A stretch of 64,000 bases of DNA. It comes from Dactylosporangium aurantiacum. GTDB lineage: Bacteria > Actinomycetota > Actinomycetes > Mycobacteriales > Micromonosporaceae. The position numbers and the translations under genes are program-made. The stretch spans positions 91,536 through 155,535 of the forward strand of contig NZ_JNYJ01000029.1 of the NCBI RefSeq assembly GCF_000716715.1, written 5' to 3'. Below, piece after piece: positions 16,301 to 24,975 of the stretch (position 1 is its first letter; each line of letters starts with the position of its first letter). The notes under the pieces were generated by a model. That model was not told the origin of the DNA and made no database searches. It worked only from the letters and a program-made list of their open reading frames with translations.

Positions 16301-17686
16301 TCACCCCACGTCCAGTTTGAGCAGGTCGTCCTCGGTCTCCCGGCGGACGATGACCCGCGACTCCCCGTCAACCACCGCCACGACCGGCGGACGGGGGACG
16401 TGGTTGTAGTTGCTCGCCATGCTGCGGCAGTAGGCCCCTGTGCCCGGCACCGCAAGAAGATCTCCGGCCTGAACGTCGGCCGGCAGGAACTCATCCTTCA
16501 CGATGATGTCCCCGGCCTCGCAATGTTTTCCCACCACGCGGGCGAGAATCGGCGGTTCGGTGGACGTCCGGCCGGCCACGGTCGCGGAGTAGGCCGCGTC
16601 GTAGAGCGCGGTGCGGATGTTGTCGCTCATGCCGCCGTCGACGCTCACGTACGTGCGGATCCCGTCGACGTCCTTGACGGTGCCGACCTCGTACAGGGTG
16701 AACATCGCCGGCCCGACGATCGCCCGGCCCGGCTCGATCGACAGGTGGGGCACGCTGAGCTGCAGCGCGGCGCACTCCTGCTTGACGATCCGCATCAGGT
16801 TCGTGGCCAGGTCCGCGGGCTCGGCCGGGGTGTCCTGCGTCGTGTACGCGATGCCGAACCCGCCGCCGAGGTCCAGCTCGGGCAGCTCGATGCCGTGCTT
16901 GTCGTGGACGGCGGCCTGCAGCGACAGCAGCCGCCGGGCGGAGACCTCGAACCCGGACGTGTCGAAGATCTGCGAGCCGATGTGCGAGTGCAGGCCGCGC
17001 AGGTCCAGCACGTCCTCGGCGAGGATCCTGTCGACGGCCTCCGCGGCGGCGCCGCCGGACAGCGAGAAGCCGAACTTCTGGTCCTCGTGGGCGGTGGCGA
17101 TGTACTCGTGGGTGTGGGCCTCGACGCCGACGGTGACCCGGACCATGACCTTCGGCCTGGTCGCCGTCCGCCGGGCGATGGCGCTCAGCCGGTCGATCTC
17201 GTCGAAGGAGTCGACGATGATCCGGCCGACGCCCGCCTCGACGGCCCTGGTCAGCTCCGCGACGGACTTGTTGTTGCCGTGCAGGCCGATCCGCTCGGGC
17301 GGCATGCCGCCGCGCAGCGCCACGGCGAGCTCGCCGCCGGTGCAGACGTCCAGCGACAGGCCCTCCTCGACGAGGATCCTGACGATGTGGGTGGCGATGA
17401 AGGCCTTGCCCGCATAGAAGACCTCGGCGCCGCCGAAGGCCTCCTTGAACGCCCTGCACCGGCTGCGGAAGTCCGCTTCGTCGAAGACGTAGGCGGGCGT
17501 GCCGTGCTCCTCGGCGATCTTCCGGATATTTACGGATCCGACCTCGATCGCGCCGGTCGCACCGCGTTTGACCGTTTTCGGCCAGAGCTGCGGGACGAGG
17601 GCGTTGACGTCGTCCGGCGTGCGCAGCCAGGACGGTCCGGTGGAGCCGAGGTCGCCGTGCAGGGCGCCGGCCTCATGTGCGCGCAT
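16301..17686 (-). CDS. lysA: Diaminopimelate decarboxylase
   Basis: The 461-residue fold-III PLP decarboxylase makes L-lysine from meso-diaminopimelate. Visible signatures are YAGKAFI (PLP lysine), HGNNKS, GGGFGIAY (phosphate loop), SIEPGRAIVG and HCEAGDIIVKDEFLP with the catalytic cysteine. ATG 17686 (MRAHEAGALHG) is taken because the longer frame overlaps argS. Five bases separate it from the argS stop, and it ends overlapping the start region of hom. The adjacency argS-lysA is known across actinobacteria. Confidence 0.96.
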   Translation of the reverse strand: MRAHEAGALHGDLGSTGPSWLRTPDDVNALVPQLWPKTVKRGATGAIEVGSVNIRKIAEEHGTPAYVFDEADFRSRCRAFKEAFGGAEVFYAGKAFIATHIVRILVEEGLSLDVCTGGELAVALRGGMPPERIGLHGNNKSVAELTRAVEAGVGRIIVDSFDEIDRLSAIARRTATRPKVMVRVTVGVEAHTHEYIATAHEDQKFGFSLSGGAAAEAVDRILAEDVLDLRGLHSHIGSQIFDTSGFEVSARRLLSLQAAVHDKHGIELPELDLGGGFGIAYTTQDTPAEPADLATNLMRIVKQECAALQLSVPHLSIEPGRAIVGPAMFTLYEVGTVKDVDGIRTYVSVDGGMSDNIRTALYDAAYSATVAGRTSTEPPILARVVGKHCEAGDIIVKDEFLPADVQAGDLLAVPGTGAYCRSMASNYNHVPRPPVVAVVDGESRVIVRRETEDDLLKLDVG

Positions 17687-17691
17687 GTCGC

Positions 17692-19350
17692 TTACATCCG
17701 TTCCGGTGCTGAGACGCCGAGCAGGTCGAGCCCGTTGACGATGACCTGGCGCGTCGCGTCGTTGAGCCACAGCCGGGCCCGGTTGGTCTCCGTGATGGGC
17801 TCGTCGCCCTGCGGCAGGACCCGGCAGTTGTCGTAGAAGCGGTGGTAGGCCCCCGCCAGCTCCTCCAGATAGCGTGCCACGCGGTGCGGCTCGCGCAGCT
17901 CGGCCGCGGTGGCGACGACGGCCGGGAAGTCGCCGAGCGCCTTGAGCAGGTCGAGCTCCTTGTCGTGCACGAGCAGGCCCGCGTCGAACGTGTCGGTGCG
18001 GTGCAGCCCCAGCTCGGCGGCGTTGCGGGCGACCGAGGCGGTCCGCGCGCCGACGTACTGGACGTAGAAGACCGGGTTGTCGTTCTTCTGCCGCGTGATG
18101 ACCTCGATGTCCAGGGTCAGCGGCGAGTCCGTCGAGGAGCGCGCGAGAGAGTACCGGGCGGCGTCGACCCCGACGACCTCGATCAGCTCGTCGAGCGTGA
18201 TCAGGGTGCCGGCGCGCTTGCTGAGCCGCACCGGCTCACCACCGCGCAGCAGGCTGACCAGCTGGCCGATCAGGACCTCGATGTTGCGCTGCGGGTCGTC
18301 GCCGGCGCACGCCGCGATCGCCTTCAGCCGGCCGATGTAGCCGTGGTGGTCGGCGCCGAGCATGTAGATGCAGCGGTCGAAGCCCCGCTCGCGCTTGTTG
18401 ATGTAGTACGCGGCGTCGGCGGCGAAGTACGTCTTCTCCCCGTTGGACCGGATCAGCACCCGGTCCTTGTCGTCGCCGAAGTCGGTGGTGCGCAGCCAGA
18501 TGGCGCCGTCGGCCTCGAAGACGTGGCCCTGCTTGCGCAGCTCGTCGAGGGCGTGCTCGACCGCGCCGCCGTCGTGCAGCGTCTTCTCCGAGAACCAGAC
18601 GTCGAAGTGGACGCCGAACCGCTCGAGGCTGTCCTGCATCTCCTTGAGCATCGCCTTGTAGCCTTCCTGCTGGAAGGCGATCTGCTGCTCTTCATCCGTT
18701 TTGTTCAGTATATCGGGGTTCTCCGCGACGACCTGGCGCGCGATGTCCTGGATGTACTCGCCCGGGTACCCGTCCGGCGGCGTCGGCCGGTTGTTGGCCG
18801 CGGCCTGCACGGACTCGCCGAACCTGGCCATCTGCACGCCGGCGTCGTTGATGTAGTGCTCGCGGGTCACCTCGGCGCCGGCCGCGGCCAGGATCCGGCC
18901 CAGCGCGTCGCCGACCGCGGCCCAGCGGGTGTGCCCCAGGTGGACCGGCCCCGTGGGGTTCGCCGAGACGAACTCCAGGTTGATCTTCTCCTTGGCGAGG
19001 GTGTCGCTGCGTCCGTACGCCCGGCCGGCCTCCACCACGATGCGCGCCAGCGCGCCGGCGGCACCCGCCGACAGCCGGATGTTGAGGAACCCCGGACCGG
19101 CGATCTCCACCGCACCGATCCCGGGAGTTTCCTGCAAGTTTTTCGCGACCGCGGCGGCCAGCTCGCGCGGGCTCAGCCCGACCTTCTTGCCCAACTGCAG
19201 GGCGATATTCGACGCATAGTCACCATGCTCCGGGTTTCGCGGTCGCTCCACGCTGGTCGTCGCAGGAAGAACGGACGCGTCGAGGTCACGCTCAGTAAGC
19301 GCCGCCCTGGCGGCTTCGAGGACTGCTACGGCGAGTTCAGCGGGAGTCAC
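17692..19350 (-). CDS. argS: Arginyl-tRNA synthetase
   Basis: The class I synthetase is 552 residues from GTG 19350. HIGH-type motif: [13 protein letters not shown]. The KMSKS-equivalent is RLSKRAG, reduced as in many ArgRS. The N-terminal additional domain for the D-loop ([18 protein letters not shown]) and C-terminal DALR anticodon domain ([21 protein letters not shown]) are complete. GTG 19350 is favoured over TTG 19356 because a TAGCAT -10 hexamer lies 6 bp before it, the layout of an actinobacterial leaderless mRNA. It heads the argS-lysA-hom-thrC cluster. Confidence 0.95.
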   Translation of the reverse strand: MTPAELAVAVLEAARAALTERDLDASVLPATTSVERPRNPEHGDYASNIALQLGKKVGLSPRELAAAVAKNLQETPGIGAVEIAGPGFLNIRLSAGAAGALARIVVEAGRAYGRSDTLAKEKINLEFVSANPTGPVHLGHTRWAAVGDALGRILAAAGAEVTREHYINDAGVQMARFGESVQAAANNRPTPPDGYPGEYIQDIARQVVAENPDILNKTDEEQQIAFQQEGYKAMLKEMQDSLERFGVHFDVWFSEKTLHDGGAVEHALDELRKQGHVFEADGAIWLRTTDFGDDKDRVLIRSNGEKTYFAADAAYYINKRERGFDRCIYMLGADHHGYIGRLKAIAACAGDDPQRNIEVLIGQLVSLLRGGEPVRLSKRAGTLITLDELIEVVGVDAARYSLARSSTDSPLTLDIEVITRQKNDNPVFYVQYVGARTASVARNAAELGLHRTDTFDAGLLVHDKELDLLKALGDFPAVVATAAELREPHRVARYLEELAGAYHRFYDNCRVLPQGDEPITETNRARLWLNDATRQVIVNGLDLLGVSAPERM

Positions 19351-19356
19351 CGACAA

Positions 19357-19362
19357 ATGCTA
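19357..19362 (-). promoter_or_regulatory. Probable -10 element for leaderless argS
   Basis: On the minus strand TAGCAT (TANNNT) ends 6 bp before GTG 19350, and no Shine-Dalgarno is present. This spacing is what is seen for leaderless transcripts in actinobacteria. It would set the operon start at the GTG. Inference from position only. Confidence 0.45.
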
Positions 19363-19530
19363 TCGGGGGTAGACTCCGGTACTTGGCGGCGGCCCGTTCT
19401 GCTGGTCACAATGCGGGACGGCCGCTTCCGGCGGTGTCACCGAACCCCGCACGTCCCGCCCGACCCCCCGACCGTTGACCAGACGAGGCCCGATGAGCGA
19501 GCACCACGCTGAGCGTTGCGAGGCGACGAC

Positions 19531-20442
19531 ATGAGCATGAGCACCCAGCACGGCGGCGGCAACCGCAAGCCGTCGACGAAGCCCGTGGCCGGCGCCAAGC
19601 CGAAGCAGGGCGGCGACGAGGACGCGGTCGACGAGGTCGACGAGGTCGAGGAGTCGGCGCCGGTCTCCTTGGGCAAGCCGAAGGCCAGCCCGCGCAAGTC
19701 CGCCCCGGCCCGCAAGACCACGCCCGCCGGCAAGCGCGCGCCCGCCGGCCGCCCGGCGGCCCGCAAGGTCGCCCCGGTCAAGGTGAAGCAGGGCGCCGCG
19801 TGGGGCCCGATCATCCTGTTCTCGGTGGTGGGCCTGCTGGCCCTCGGCATCGTCGGCTTCGCCGTCTGGCAGGTCAACGAGAACGGTCTGACCGTGCGCG
19901 AGCGCGCCGACCGGATCGACGGCATCAAGGACTACTTCAAGATCAACAAGGCGTACACCGAAGAGCGCAGCCACGTGTGGGGCCCGCAGAAGTACGACCT
20001 GAGCATCGCCAACCCGCCGGTGTCCGGCAACCACAACCAGAACTGGCAGCGCTGCCTCGGCGACGTGTACACCGCCCCGATCGCCACCGAGCACGCCCTG
20101 CACGCCCTGGAGCACGGCTCGGTCTGGATCACGTACCAGCCGAACCTGCCGGCCGACCAGGTCGAGGCCCTCGCCAAGAAGGTCCGTGGCAAGGACTACA
20201 TGATGATGAGCCCCTACGAGGGCCAGGCCAAGCCGATCTCCCTGCAGGCGTGGGGCTTCCAGCTCCAGGTCGACAAGGCCAGCGACGGCCGCATCGACGA
20301 GTTCATCAAGGCGCTGCGCCAGAACGCCAGCCTTGAGCCCGGCACCCCCTGCTCCAGCGGCGACATCATCACCGAGACCGGCACCGTCCCCCGCGACCTG
20401 GGCAAAGACGGCGGCAACACCGGCATGACCTCGGGCGGCTGA
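19531..20442 (+). CDS. DUF3105 membrane-anchored protein
   Basis: The 303-residue protein has a cytoplasmic tail of about 95 residues rich in Lys, Ala and Pro (histone-H1-like). One transmembrane helix follows at about 96-118 (GPIILFSVVGLLALGIVGFA). The outer DUF3105 domain contains WGPQKYDLSIANPPVSGNHN, LHALEHGSVWITYQPN and MMSPYEG. The HALEHG motif resembles a metal-binding site. Function is unknown. ATG 19531 is preceded by GCGAGGCGAC. The DUF305 gene follows 11 bp later, a recurrent pairing in actinobacteria. Confidence 0.85.
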   Translation: MSMSTQHGGGNRKPSTKPVAGAKPKQGGDEDAVDEVDEVEESAPVSLGKPKASPRKSAPARKTTPAGKRAPAGRPAARKVAPVKVKQGAAWGPIILFSVVGLLALGIVGFAVWQVNENGLTVRERADRIDGIKDYFKINKAYTEERSHVWGPQKYDLSIANPPVSGNHNQNWQRCLGDVYTAPIATEHALHALEHGSVWITYQPNLPADQVEALAKKVRGKDYMMMSPYEGQAKPISLQAWGFQLQVDKASDGRIDEFIKALRQNASLEPGTPCSSGDIITETGTVPRDLGKDGGNTGMTSGG

Positions 20443-20453
20443 GTCACCACACC

Positions 20454-21083
20454 ATGTTCGGACAACTCACGGCGCGGGCACGCCTGACCCTGGGCGTGCT
20501 CGCCGCCGTTCTCCTGCTCGCCGTGGGCGTCTCGGTCGGGTACCTCATCCCGACCCTGCGCGCCCCCGGCGACGGCTCGGTCGACGCCGGCTTCGCCCGC
20601 GACATGAGCGTCCACCACACCCAGGCCGTCGAGATGTCGATGTTCGCGTACCGCCTCGGCTCCACCGACGACATCCGCACCCTGGGCTATGACATGGCCA
20701 CCAGCCAGCAGTGGCAGATCGGCCAGATGCAGACCTGGCTGACCCAGTGGCACCTGTCCCCCAACACGGACAAGACCCCGATGGCCTGGATGCCCGACGG
20801 CGCCAACGCCCTGCAGCCCGACGGCCGCATGCCCGGCATGGCGTCCCAGGACGAGCTCAAGAAGCTCAAGTCGCTCACCGGCAAGGAGTTCGACACCATG
20901 TGGTGCCAGCTCATGCTGCGCCACCACCTGGGCGGCATCCACATGTCGGAGACCGCCGCCGCCAAGGCCTCCACCGCCGAGGTCCGCGACGCCGCCGAGA
21001 AGATCCGCGTGTCCCAGCAGTACGACATCACCGCGCTGACCGAGAAGCTCCAAGACCTCGGCGCGCAACCCCTCCCCTCCTGA
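20454..21083 (+). CDS. DUF305 family secreted or membrane-anchored protein
   Basis: The 209-residue protein has an uncleaved-type N-terminal helix (residues 10-32). Two ferritin-like helical repeats typical of DUF305 follow, with the conserved motifs FARDMSVHHTQAVEMS and MLRHHLGGIHMS. The His and Met-rich motifs suggest metal binding outside the membrane; some relatives sit in copper clusters. It follows DUF3105 closely and is probably co-transcribed with it. It ends 44 bp before the tRNA-Arg gene and is therefore the last core gene before the mobile region. Confidence 0.87.
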   Translation: MFGQLTARARLTLGVLAAVLLLAVGVSVGYLIPTLRAPGDGSVDAGFARDMSVHHTQAVEMSMFAYRLGSTDDIRTLGYDMATSQQWQIGQMQTWLTQWHLSPNTDKTPMAWMPDGANALQPDGRMPGMASQDELKKLKSLTGKEFDTMWCQLMLRHHLGGIHMSETAAAKASTAEVRDAAEKIRVSQQYDITALTEKLQDLGAQPLPS

Positions 21084-21127
21084 CCCAGGCGCCACAGCGG
21101 ATCTGTTATCCTTTGCGAGGCCGCAAG

Positions 21128-21199
21128 GCCCCCGTAGCTCAGGGGATAGAGCACCGCCCTCCGGAGGCGGGGGCGCAGGTTCGAATCCTGCCGGGGGCA
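21128..21199 (+). tRNA. tRNA-Arg (anticodon CCG)
   Basis: A complete cloverleaf is readable. Acceptor GCCCCCG (21128-21134) pairs with CGGGGGC (21192-21198), followed by discriminator A 21199. The D stem is GCTC/GAGC. The anticodon stem is CCGCC/GGCGG with loop CTCCGGA, giving anticodon CCG for codon CGG. The T arm is GCAGG-TTCGAAT-CCTGC. The 3' CCA is not encoded. Its 3' half is the attachment site of the integrated element: the same 42 bp recur at 39039-39080, and the copy here keeps the tRNA intact. Confidence 0.97.
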
Positions 21200-21200
21200 C
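21159..21200. repeat. attL core of the integrated element
   Basis: A 42-bp stretch starting CTCCGGAGGCGGGGGC and ending CCTGCCGGGGGCAC is identical to 39039-39080. It spans the anticodon loop to the 3' end of tRNA-Arg. Flanking bases differ at both ends between the two copies, which fixes the limits. This is the classic product of tyrosine-integrase insertion into a tRNA 3' end. Confidence 0.92.
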
Positions 21201-21230
21201 ACTTCTCGAAGTGGCTCTGATCAGCGAAAA

Positions 21231-21269
21231 CGAAGCCCTTGACCAGCGTGTATGCGGTCAAGGGCTTCG
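21231..21269. terminator. Hairpin beside attL
   Basis: CGAAGCCCTTGACC (21231-21244) pairs with GGTCAAGGGCTTCG (21256-21269), a perfect 14-bp stem with an 11-nt loop. A related hairpin follows the intact integrase at 24861-24898. It probably terminates the tRNA transcript and, from the other side, the lost integrase gene. Confidence 0.7.
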
Positions 21270-21356
21270 CTCGTATGTCCGGCTGTCACTGGCCAAATCT
21301 CGCCATGATCGGCGGTCCACCCCCAATACGCCCCCAAGCGGGGGCGCCTCTAGGCG

Positions 21357-21460
21357 TCAGTACCCCAGCGCCCCGCTCGCCCGTCGGCGCAGGATCTCCA
21401 CGCTCTTGTCGAGGCAGACGGCGTACAGGTACGCGGTGACGACCACTCGGCCGCCAGACT
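21357..21460 (-). pseudogene. 3' remnant of a second integrase gene
   Basis: Read on the minus strand the segment ends AYLYAVCLDKSVEILRRRAS-GALGY-stop. This closely matches the C-terminus of the intact integrase at 24976 (IYAACLDKGTEILRRRVSAALGY), including the position of the catalytic tyrosine. DNA from 21201 to about 21445 aligns with 24832 to about 25060, including the downstream hairpin. Upstream of about 21460 the similarity is lost. It is the stump of an older or recombined element at the same tRNA. The rest of the 21201-21610 gap shows no gene. Confidence 0.75.
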
Positions 21461-21610
21461 TGTCGGCGGCGGCACGAACCCGGCGACCTGCGCACGCATG
21501 GAAGCCGGCGCCGAACGCCATCAGTCCCACATGGATCGGAGACCATTCAACGAGGCATATGTGCGACTCGACGGCTGGCGGCGAGTCTCATCAGCGGCAC
21601 AATCGATGCT

Positions 21611-22369
21611 GTGGCAGATCCTACCTGGACGGCAAGGCTGACTGACGTCGTTCGGAGACGGGCGGCTTCTCGACAGCCGGCGCCCGCAGCAGTACTCGGG
21701 ATCCTCAAGGAGATCGTCGGACATTGGGCAGAGCCCACCGACCAGCATGGCGTTTGCTGGGACGTAGCGGCGTGGCGTAACGGCCTGGCTGGGACACCGT
21801 TGGTCGCCGTTGTCGATCGCATCGCGGACGGGCTGACGCTCTTGTCCGGTCGAACTTTAATCACACGCGAGCATGTCTTCTCCGTCAGGAGTAGGCCAAT
21901 CGACCTCTTCGTAGCTTCGATGGCATGGGGTTATGGGTTGAGCGGGTACGGCTGGTATCGCACTCGCGCATTGTTCGGCCAAGATGGCAGCGCGCAGATA
22001 CCCAGGTTGGTCGACGAGCTTCAGGAGTCCGCTGGCTCACCTGAGCAAACCTGGACGGTACTGATGGGCGGTCAGGGCCTACGCGGGCTCGGCCCAGCCT
22101 TCGGTACCAAGCTTGCCTACTTCGCCGGGTACGACCGCGCTGAAGGTTATGGGCCGCTCATCGCCGACCGGTGGACCGCGTGGTCATTCTGGGCTCTTGC
22201 CGGCGACTGGGATATCCGCGCGTCTGCCGATCTGTACAGGCGATACATCGAAACGGCAACGAGCTGGGCGGCGGAGCCTGGCAGGCGCGGCGACGACCTG
22301 GAGCGGGCTCTCTTCGTAGCTGGCCCACACGTTCTGCGAACGTGGCGGGCACTGAAGAGCGGGCGCTGA
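21611..22369 (+). CDS. OGG-fold (8-oxoguanine DNA glycosylase-like) protein
   Basis: The 252-residue protein contains GLRGLGPAFGTKLAYFAGYD, a helix-hairpin-helix-like glycine loop followed by T-K. This matches the placement of the catalytic lysine in OGG/AlkA-like glycosylases of the OGG-fold family found in actinobacteria. A later conserved aspartate candidate lies in LIADRWTAW. It may excise damaged or modified bases. It sits at the left end of the element, 4 bp ahead of the DUF6615 gene, so the two are translationally linked. Base composition is less GC-rich than the core genes. A role in phage defence or modified-DNA recognition is only a guess. Confidence 0.65.
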   Translation: MADPTWTARLTDVVRRRAASRQPAPAAVLGILKEIVGHWAEPTDQHGVCWDVAAWRNGLAGTPLVAVVDRIADGLTLLSGRTLITREHVFSVRSRPIDLFVASMAWGYGLSGYGWYRTRALFGQDGSAQIPRLVDELQESAGSPEQTWTVLMGGQGLRGLGPAFGTKLAYFAGYDRAEGYGPLIADRWTAWSFWALAGDWDIRASADLYRRYIETATSWAAEPGRRGDDLERALFVAGPHVLRTWRALKSGR

Positions 22370-22373
22370 TCGG

Positions 22374-23282
22374 ATGCCCCGCAATGCACCGCACGAGCTG
22401 AATGCCGACAAGAACGTGACCACGGTGGCGGACACACTCGATGATCTCGCGGCCCAAACCTGGCACAAAATTACGGTCGGGCCGCTACGAGGGCTGACCT
22501 TCGGCGAAGAGTCGATCACCGATCACAACTTGTTCGAGCTTGACCGACTCGCGCCCGAGGTCGAGGTGTACAAGTTCGACAAGTCTGAGGAACCAACCAA
22601 CGGAGCTGACTTCGAGTGGTGGATCGGGAGCAGCAGCATCGGCTGGCTCGGCATCCGGTTTCAAGCAAAGAAGCTCGACGACGGCAGTTACGCCCAGCTC
22701 GGACACCGTGTCCGCGGCCAACGGCAATACCACCTGCTACTCGAACAGGCGCGGCAGGACAACGTCTGGGCCTTTTACTGCTTTTACAATGGCTGGGACG
22801 GCCCCTGGCCTGATGGCGTACCGAATATCACTTGTCCGAGGAACCTGACGCCAACGTGGGACCAGGCAGGAACGAGTCCCTGCACGCATGCTGCATTGCA
22901 GGACTTCGGCTGCGCGATCGCGCCGGCAGCCGCCGTGGCCAGCCGCCACGCAGGCGAGCCACGGAAGGGCCGTCTTGCAATGGAGGAGTATCTACAGTTC
23001 AGTCGTCCATGGTCCCATCTGTTCCGGGACAGATCGTCCAGACTGCTATCTGCAAGTCCGAGCATCCCTATTATTGAGTCGCTTCTCGGGGATTGGGTCT
23101 TGTCAGCTGTAAGACCGGCGCAAAACAGCAGCATGTCCGACACGCCATACGGCCAAACTGCCATGCCGCCAGAACAGGGCATCCATGCTTCCCTTCCGCC
23201 ATGGCTGCAGGCCCGACGCGTTGGCGCATCAAACGGTGAAGGGAACCGTCCATCGGTCGCCGTCGTGTTCGACCTCAGCTGA
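22374..23282 (+). CDS. DUF6615-like protein, possible PD-(D/E)XK nuclease
   Basis: The 302-residue protein has its conserved part in the first 180 residues. This includes GLTFGEESITDHNLFELDRL, NGADFEWWIG and FQAKKLDDG-Y. The order of an acidic residue in helix 1, D-x-E-W-W and Q-A-K-K is compatible with a restriction-like PD-(D/E)XK core using QxK, as in Mrr-type enzymes, but this is inference. The C-terminal 100 residues are not conserved to my eye. It follows the OGG-fold gene by 4 bp. The pairing of a base-recognising fold with a nuclease-like fold is suggestive of a defence or DNA-surveillance unit. Confidence 0.55.
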   Translation: MPRNAPHELNADKNVTTVADTLDDLAAQTWHKITVGPLRGLTFGEESITDHNLFELDRLAPEVEVYKFDKSEEPTNGADFEWWIGSSSIGWLGIRFQAKKLDDGSYAQLGHRVRGQRQYHLLLEQARQDNVWAFYCFYNGWDGPWPDGVPNITCPRNLTPTWDQAGTSPCTHAALQDFGCAIAPAAAVASRHAGEPRKGRLAMEEYLQFSRPWSHLFRDRSSRLLSASPSIPIIESLLGDWVLSAVRPAQNSSMSDTPYGQTAMPPEQGIHASLPPWLQARRVGASNGEGNRPSVAVVFDLS

Positions 23283-23511
23283 CTCGGCACGCTCCGCCGT
23301 GGCGGCGTAGCTCGGATTCCCTGTAGCCAGTCAAGACCGAGGTGCCCATGGGTTTGGCTTCCGGTTTCCGCGCATGCGGACGCTTGCACAAAGGACTTGC
23401 CGACAGTGCTCGCCAGCGAGCATCCTCGAACACCGTATGAGTCGTTGCGTAAAGGCGGCGGCCCTGGGACCTCGCGAGATCCATGGGGCTTGCTTGGAGA
23501 GGACTGAACCG

Positions 23512-24549
23512 ATGGAGACCCACGCCGAGGAGTGGCCACTGCCGGGTGACCCGAACCAATTCGTAGGTGCTCGGCATCACACCGTGCCCCGTTTTTACCT
23601 CGAATACTGGGCAGACACCAACGGCCGCATCGACGTCGTAGAAAAGCCAGGTGGTCGCCGGTACACGACGGTTCCCAAGACAGCCAGCGCTGAAACTGAC
23701 TTCTATACTTATATCGATCTTGACGGTAACCCTGCCGGCCGCATGGAGCAGGCTCTCGGGGTGATCGAAGCGGCTGCCAGTGGCGCGATCGGCAGAATTA
23801 CGCACCCTCAGTCCGGCCAGTTCCCGCCGCCACCCGACGACAAGCACGAGATCGCCACCCTTATCGCTTTCCAAAAAGTACGCGGCAAGCGGCAGCGCCG
23901 AGTGATCGAAACCCTAGCTGACTTCTCCATGAAAATTCAGCTCTCAGGGCTCGACAGGAACAGCAGCAAGCGCCTGCTTGAGGACCGACGCGGTCATGCG
24001 AATCAGGACGCGTCCGCTGAAATGGCAGACCTCGTCGCGAACTTAGACAGGTACTCGTTCGTTCCGGATCCGAATGATCATATTCGCATGATGGGCATGA
24101 TGGCAGACAAACTGCTAGATAGTCTCATGCGCCGACACTGGTACCTGTGCATGTTCGACGAGCCGATCCTGATCACCTGCGACGAGCCCGTCATGCTCTA
24201 TCAACGCAACCCCAGTCCGCTGCGGGGTCAGGGTGTGGGTAACGCTGACGAGATCTGGTTCCCACTGAACCCTTCCATGCTGCTCATACTAGCTCTAGAG
24301 CCACGACCGATGCCGGAGCGGTTTCGTGGGTCTGTCGAGCGCGCCCAGCTTGTCAACGCGTTCGCCGCCTATTACGCGTACCAGAACATTTTCCTCAACC
24401 CGCAGCAGTCAGCGATCGACGCCGAGCTACTCGCAGACGCCCCGCTGCTCCAAGTGACTGCGCCGCCGGAAATGATCCTCTCCGATGGATTCAACAGACC
24501 ACTCAAGAACCGAACGACCGCCCGGCGGCGAAAGCCCAAGCGCAAATGA
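23512..24549 (+). CDS. DUF4238 domain protein
   Basis: The 345-residue protein has the family signature near the N-terminus, ARHHTVPRFYLEYWADTNG, then ETDFYTYIDLDG and TLIAFQKVRGKRQRR. FDEPILITCDEPVMLY and DEIWFPLNPSMLLIL follow in the second half. The C-terminal tail is very basic (TTARRRKPKRK). DUF4238 proteins have no established activity and recur on mobile elements. ATG 23512 is preceded by GGAGAGGACTG. A 229-bp gap separates it from the DUF6615 gene, so it may be expressed on its own. Confidence 0.75.
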   Translation: METHAEEWPLPGDPNQFVGARHHTVPRFYLEYWADTNGRIDVVEKPGGRRYTTVPKTASAETDFYTYIDLDGNPAGRMEQALGVIEAAASGAIGRITHPQSGQFPPPPDDKHEIATLIAFQKVRGKRQRRVIETLADFSMKIQLSGLDRNSSKRLLEDRRGHANQDASAEMADLVANLDRYSFVPDPNDHIRMMGMMADKLLDSLMRRHWYLCMFDEPILITCDEPVMLYQRNPSPLRGQGVGNADEIWFPLNPSMLLILALEPRPMPERFRGSVERAQLVNAFAAYYAYQNIFLNPQQSAIDAELLADAPLLQVTAPPEMILSDGFNRPLKNRTTARRRKPKRK

Positions 24550-24975
24550 TGTCCCGAGCCCGCCCCGGCTCGGAGCACCTCCACGCGCACCCCAACCCAG
24601 AATGATCGAGCGAGCACGACAATGGTCAAGCAAAGGATGAGCGGCTCGCTGCCCCGCCACGACGTACAGCTCCGGCCCGGTGGTTCACCGGGCCGGAGGC
24701 GACACATGGCTTCGAGATCAACATGCGATAGCCGGGTGGTCTGGGACGACCAACTATCCGATTGGCACGTCGGCAGCGATTGTCAGACGGCCCTGGGAGG
24801 AGCAGGTTAGGGATGTATCTCGCCGGGCCACACTTCTTGGAGTGGCTCTCACAGCCAATACGAAGCCCTGACCAGCAAGTACGCGGTCCAGGGCTTCGCT
24901 GTTCGTCCGGCTGAATCCCGCCATGATCAGTGGTCCAACCCCAGTAGACCCCCAAGCGGGGGCGGCGCTGGGGCG
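24550..24975. other. Gap before the integrase with a degenerate att-like segment
   Basis: No gene is seen in these 426 bp. 24803-24831 reads CAGGTTAGGGATG, then a short stretch, then CGCCGGGCCAC. It resembles a decayed tRNA-Arg 3' end (CAGGTTCGAATCCTGCCGGGGGCAC) and is followed by DNA matching that just after attL. So a former attachment site seems to lie between the cargo genes and the intact integrase. The integrase terminator hairpin (24861-24898) and a CCAGTAGACCCCCAAGC element (24941-24957) also lie here. Confidence 0.55.
24861..24898 (-). terminator. Integrase terminator hairpin
   Basis: CGAAGCCCTG (24861-24870) pairs with CAGGGCTTCG (24889-24898); GACC and GGTC extend it imperfectly. 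It lies about 80 bp after the integrase stop on the minus strand and is the sister of the hairpin at 21231-21269. Confidence 0.65.

Noticed and set aside
13457..16409. Long plus-strand open frames across thrC and hom
   Set aside because: They are antisense shadows of well-identified enzymes. Only the first 29 residues near 13436-13523 carry a real IS30 signature, and that frame then runs into antisense thrC.
16400..19512. Plus-strand frames of 478 and 556 codons opposite lysA and argS
   Set aside because: Third-position GC in the true genes creates these; no starts or family motifs.
20214..21202. Minus-strand frames starting near the tRNA (proteins beginning with a PAGFEPAPPPPEG-like stretch)
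   Set aside because: Their N-termini are translated from the complement of tRNA-Arg and the rest is antisense to DUF3105/DUF305.
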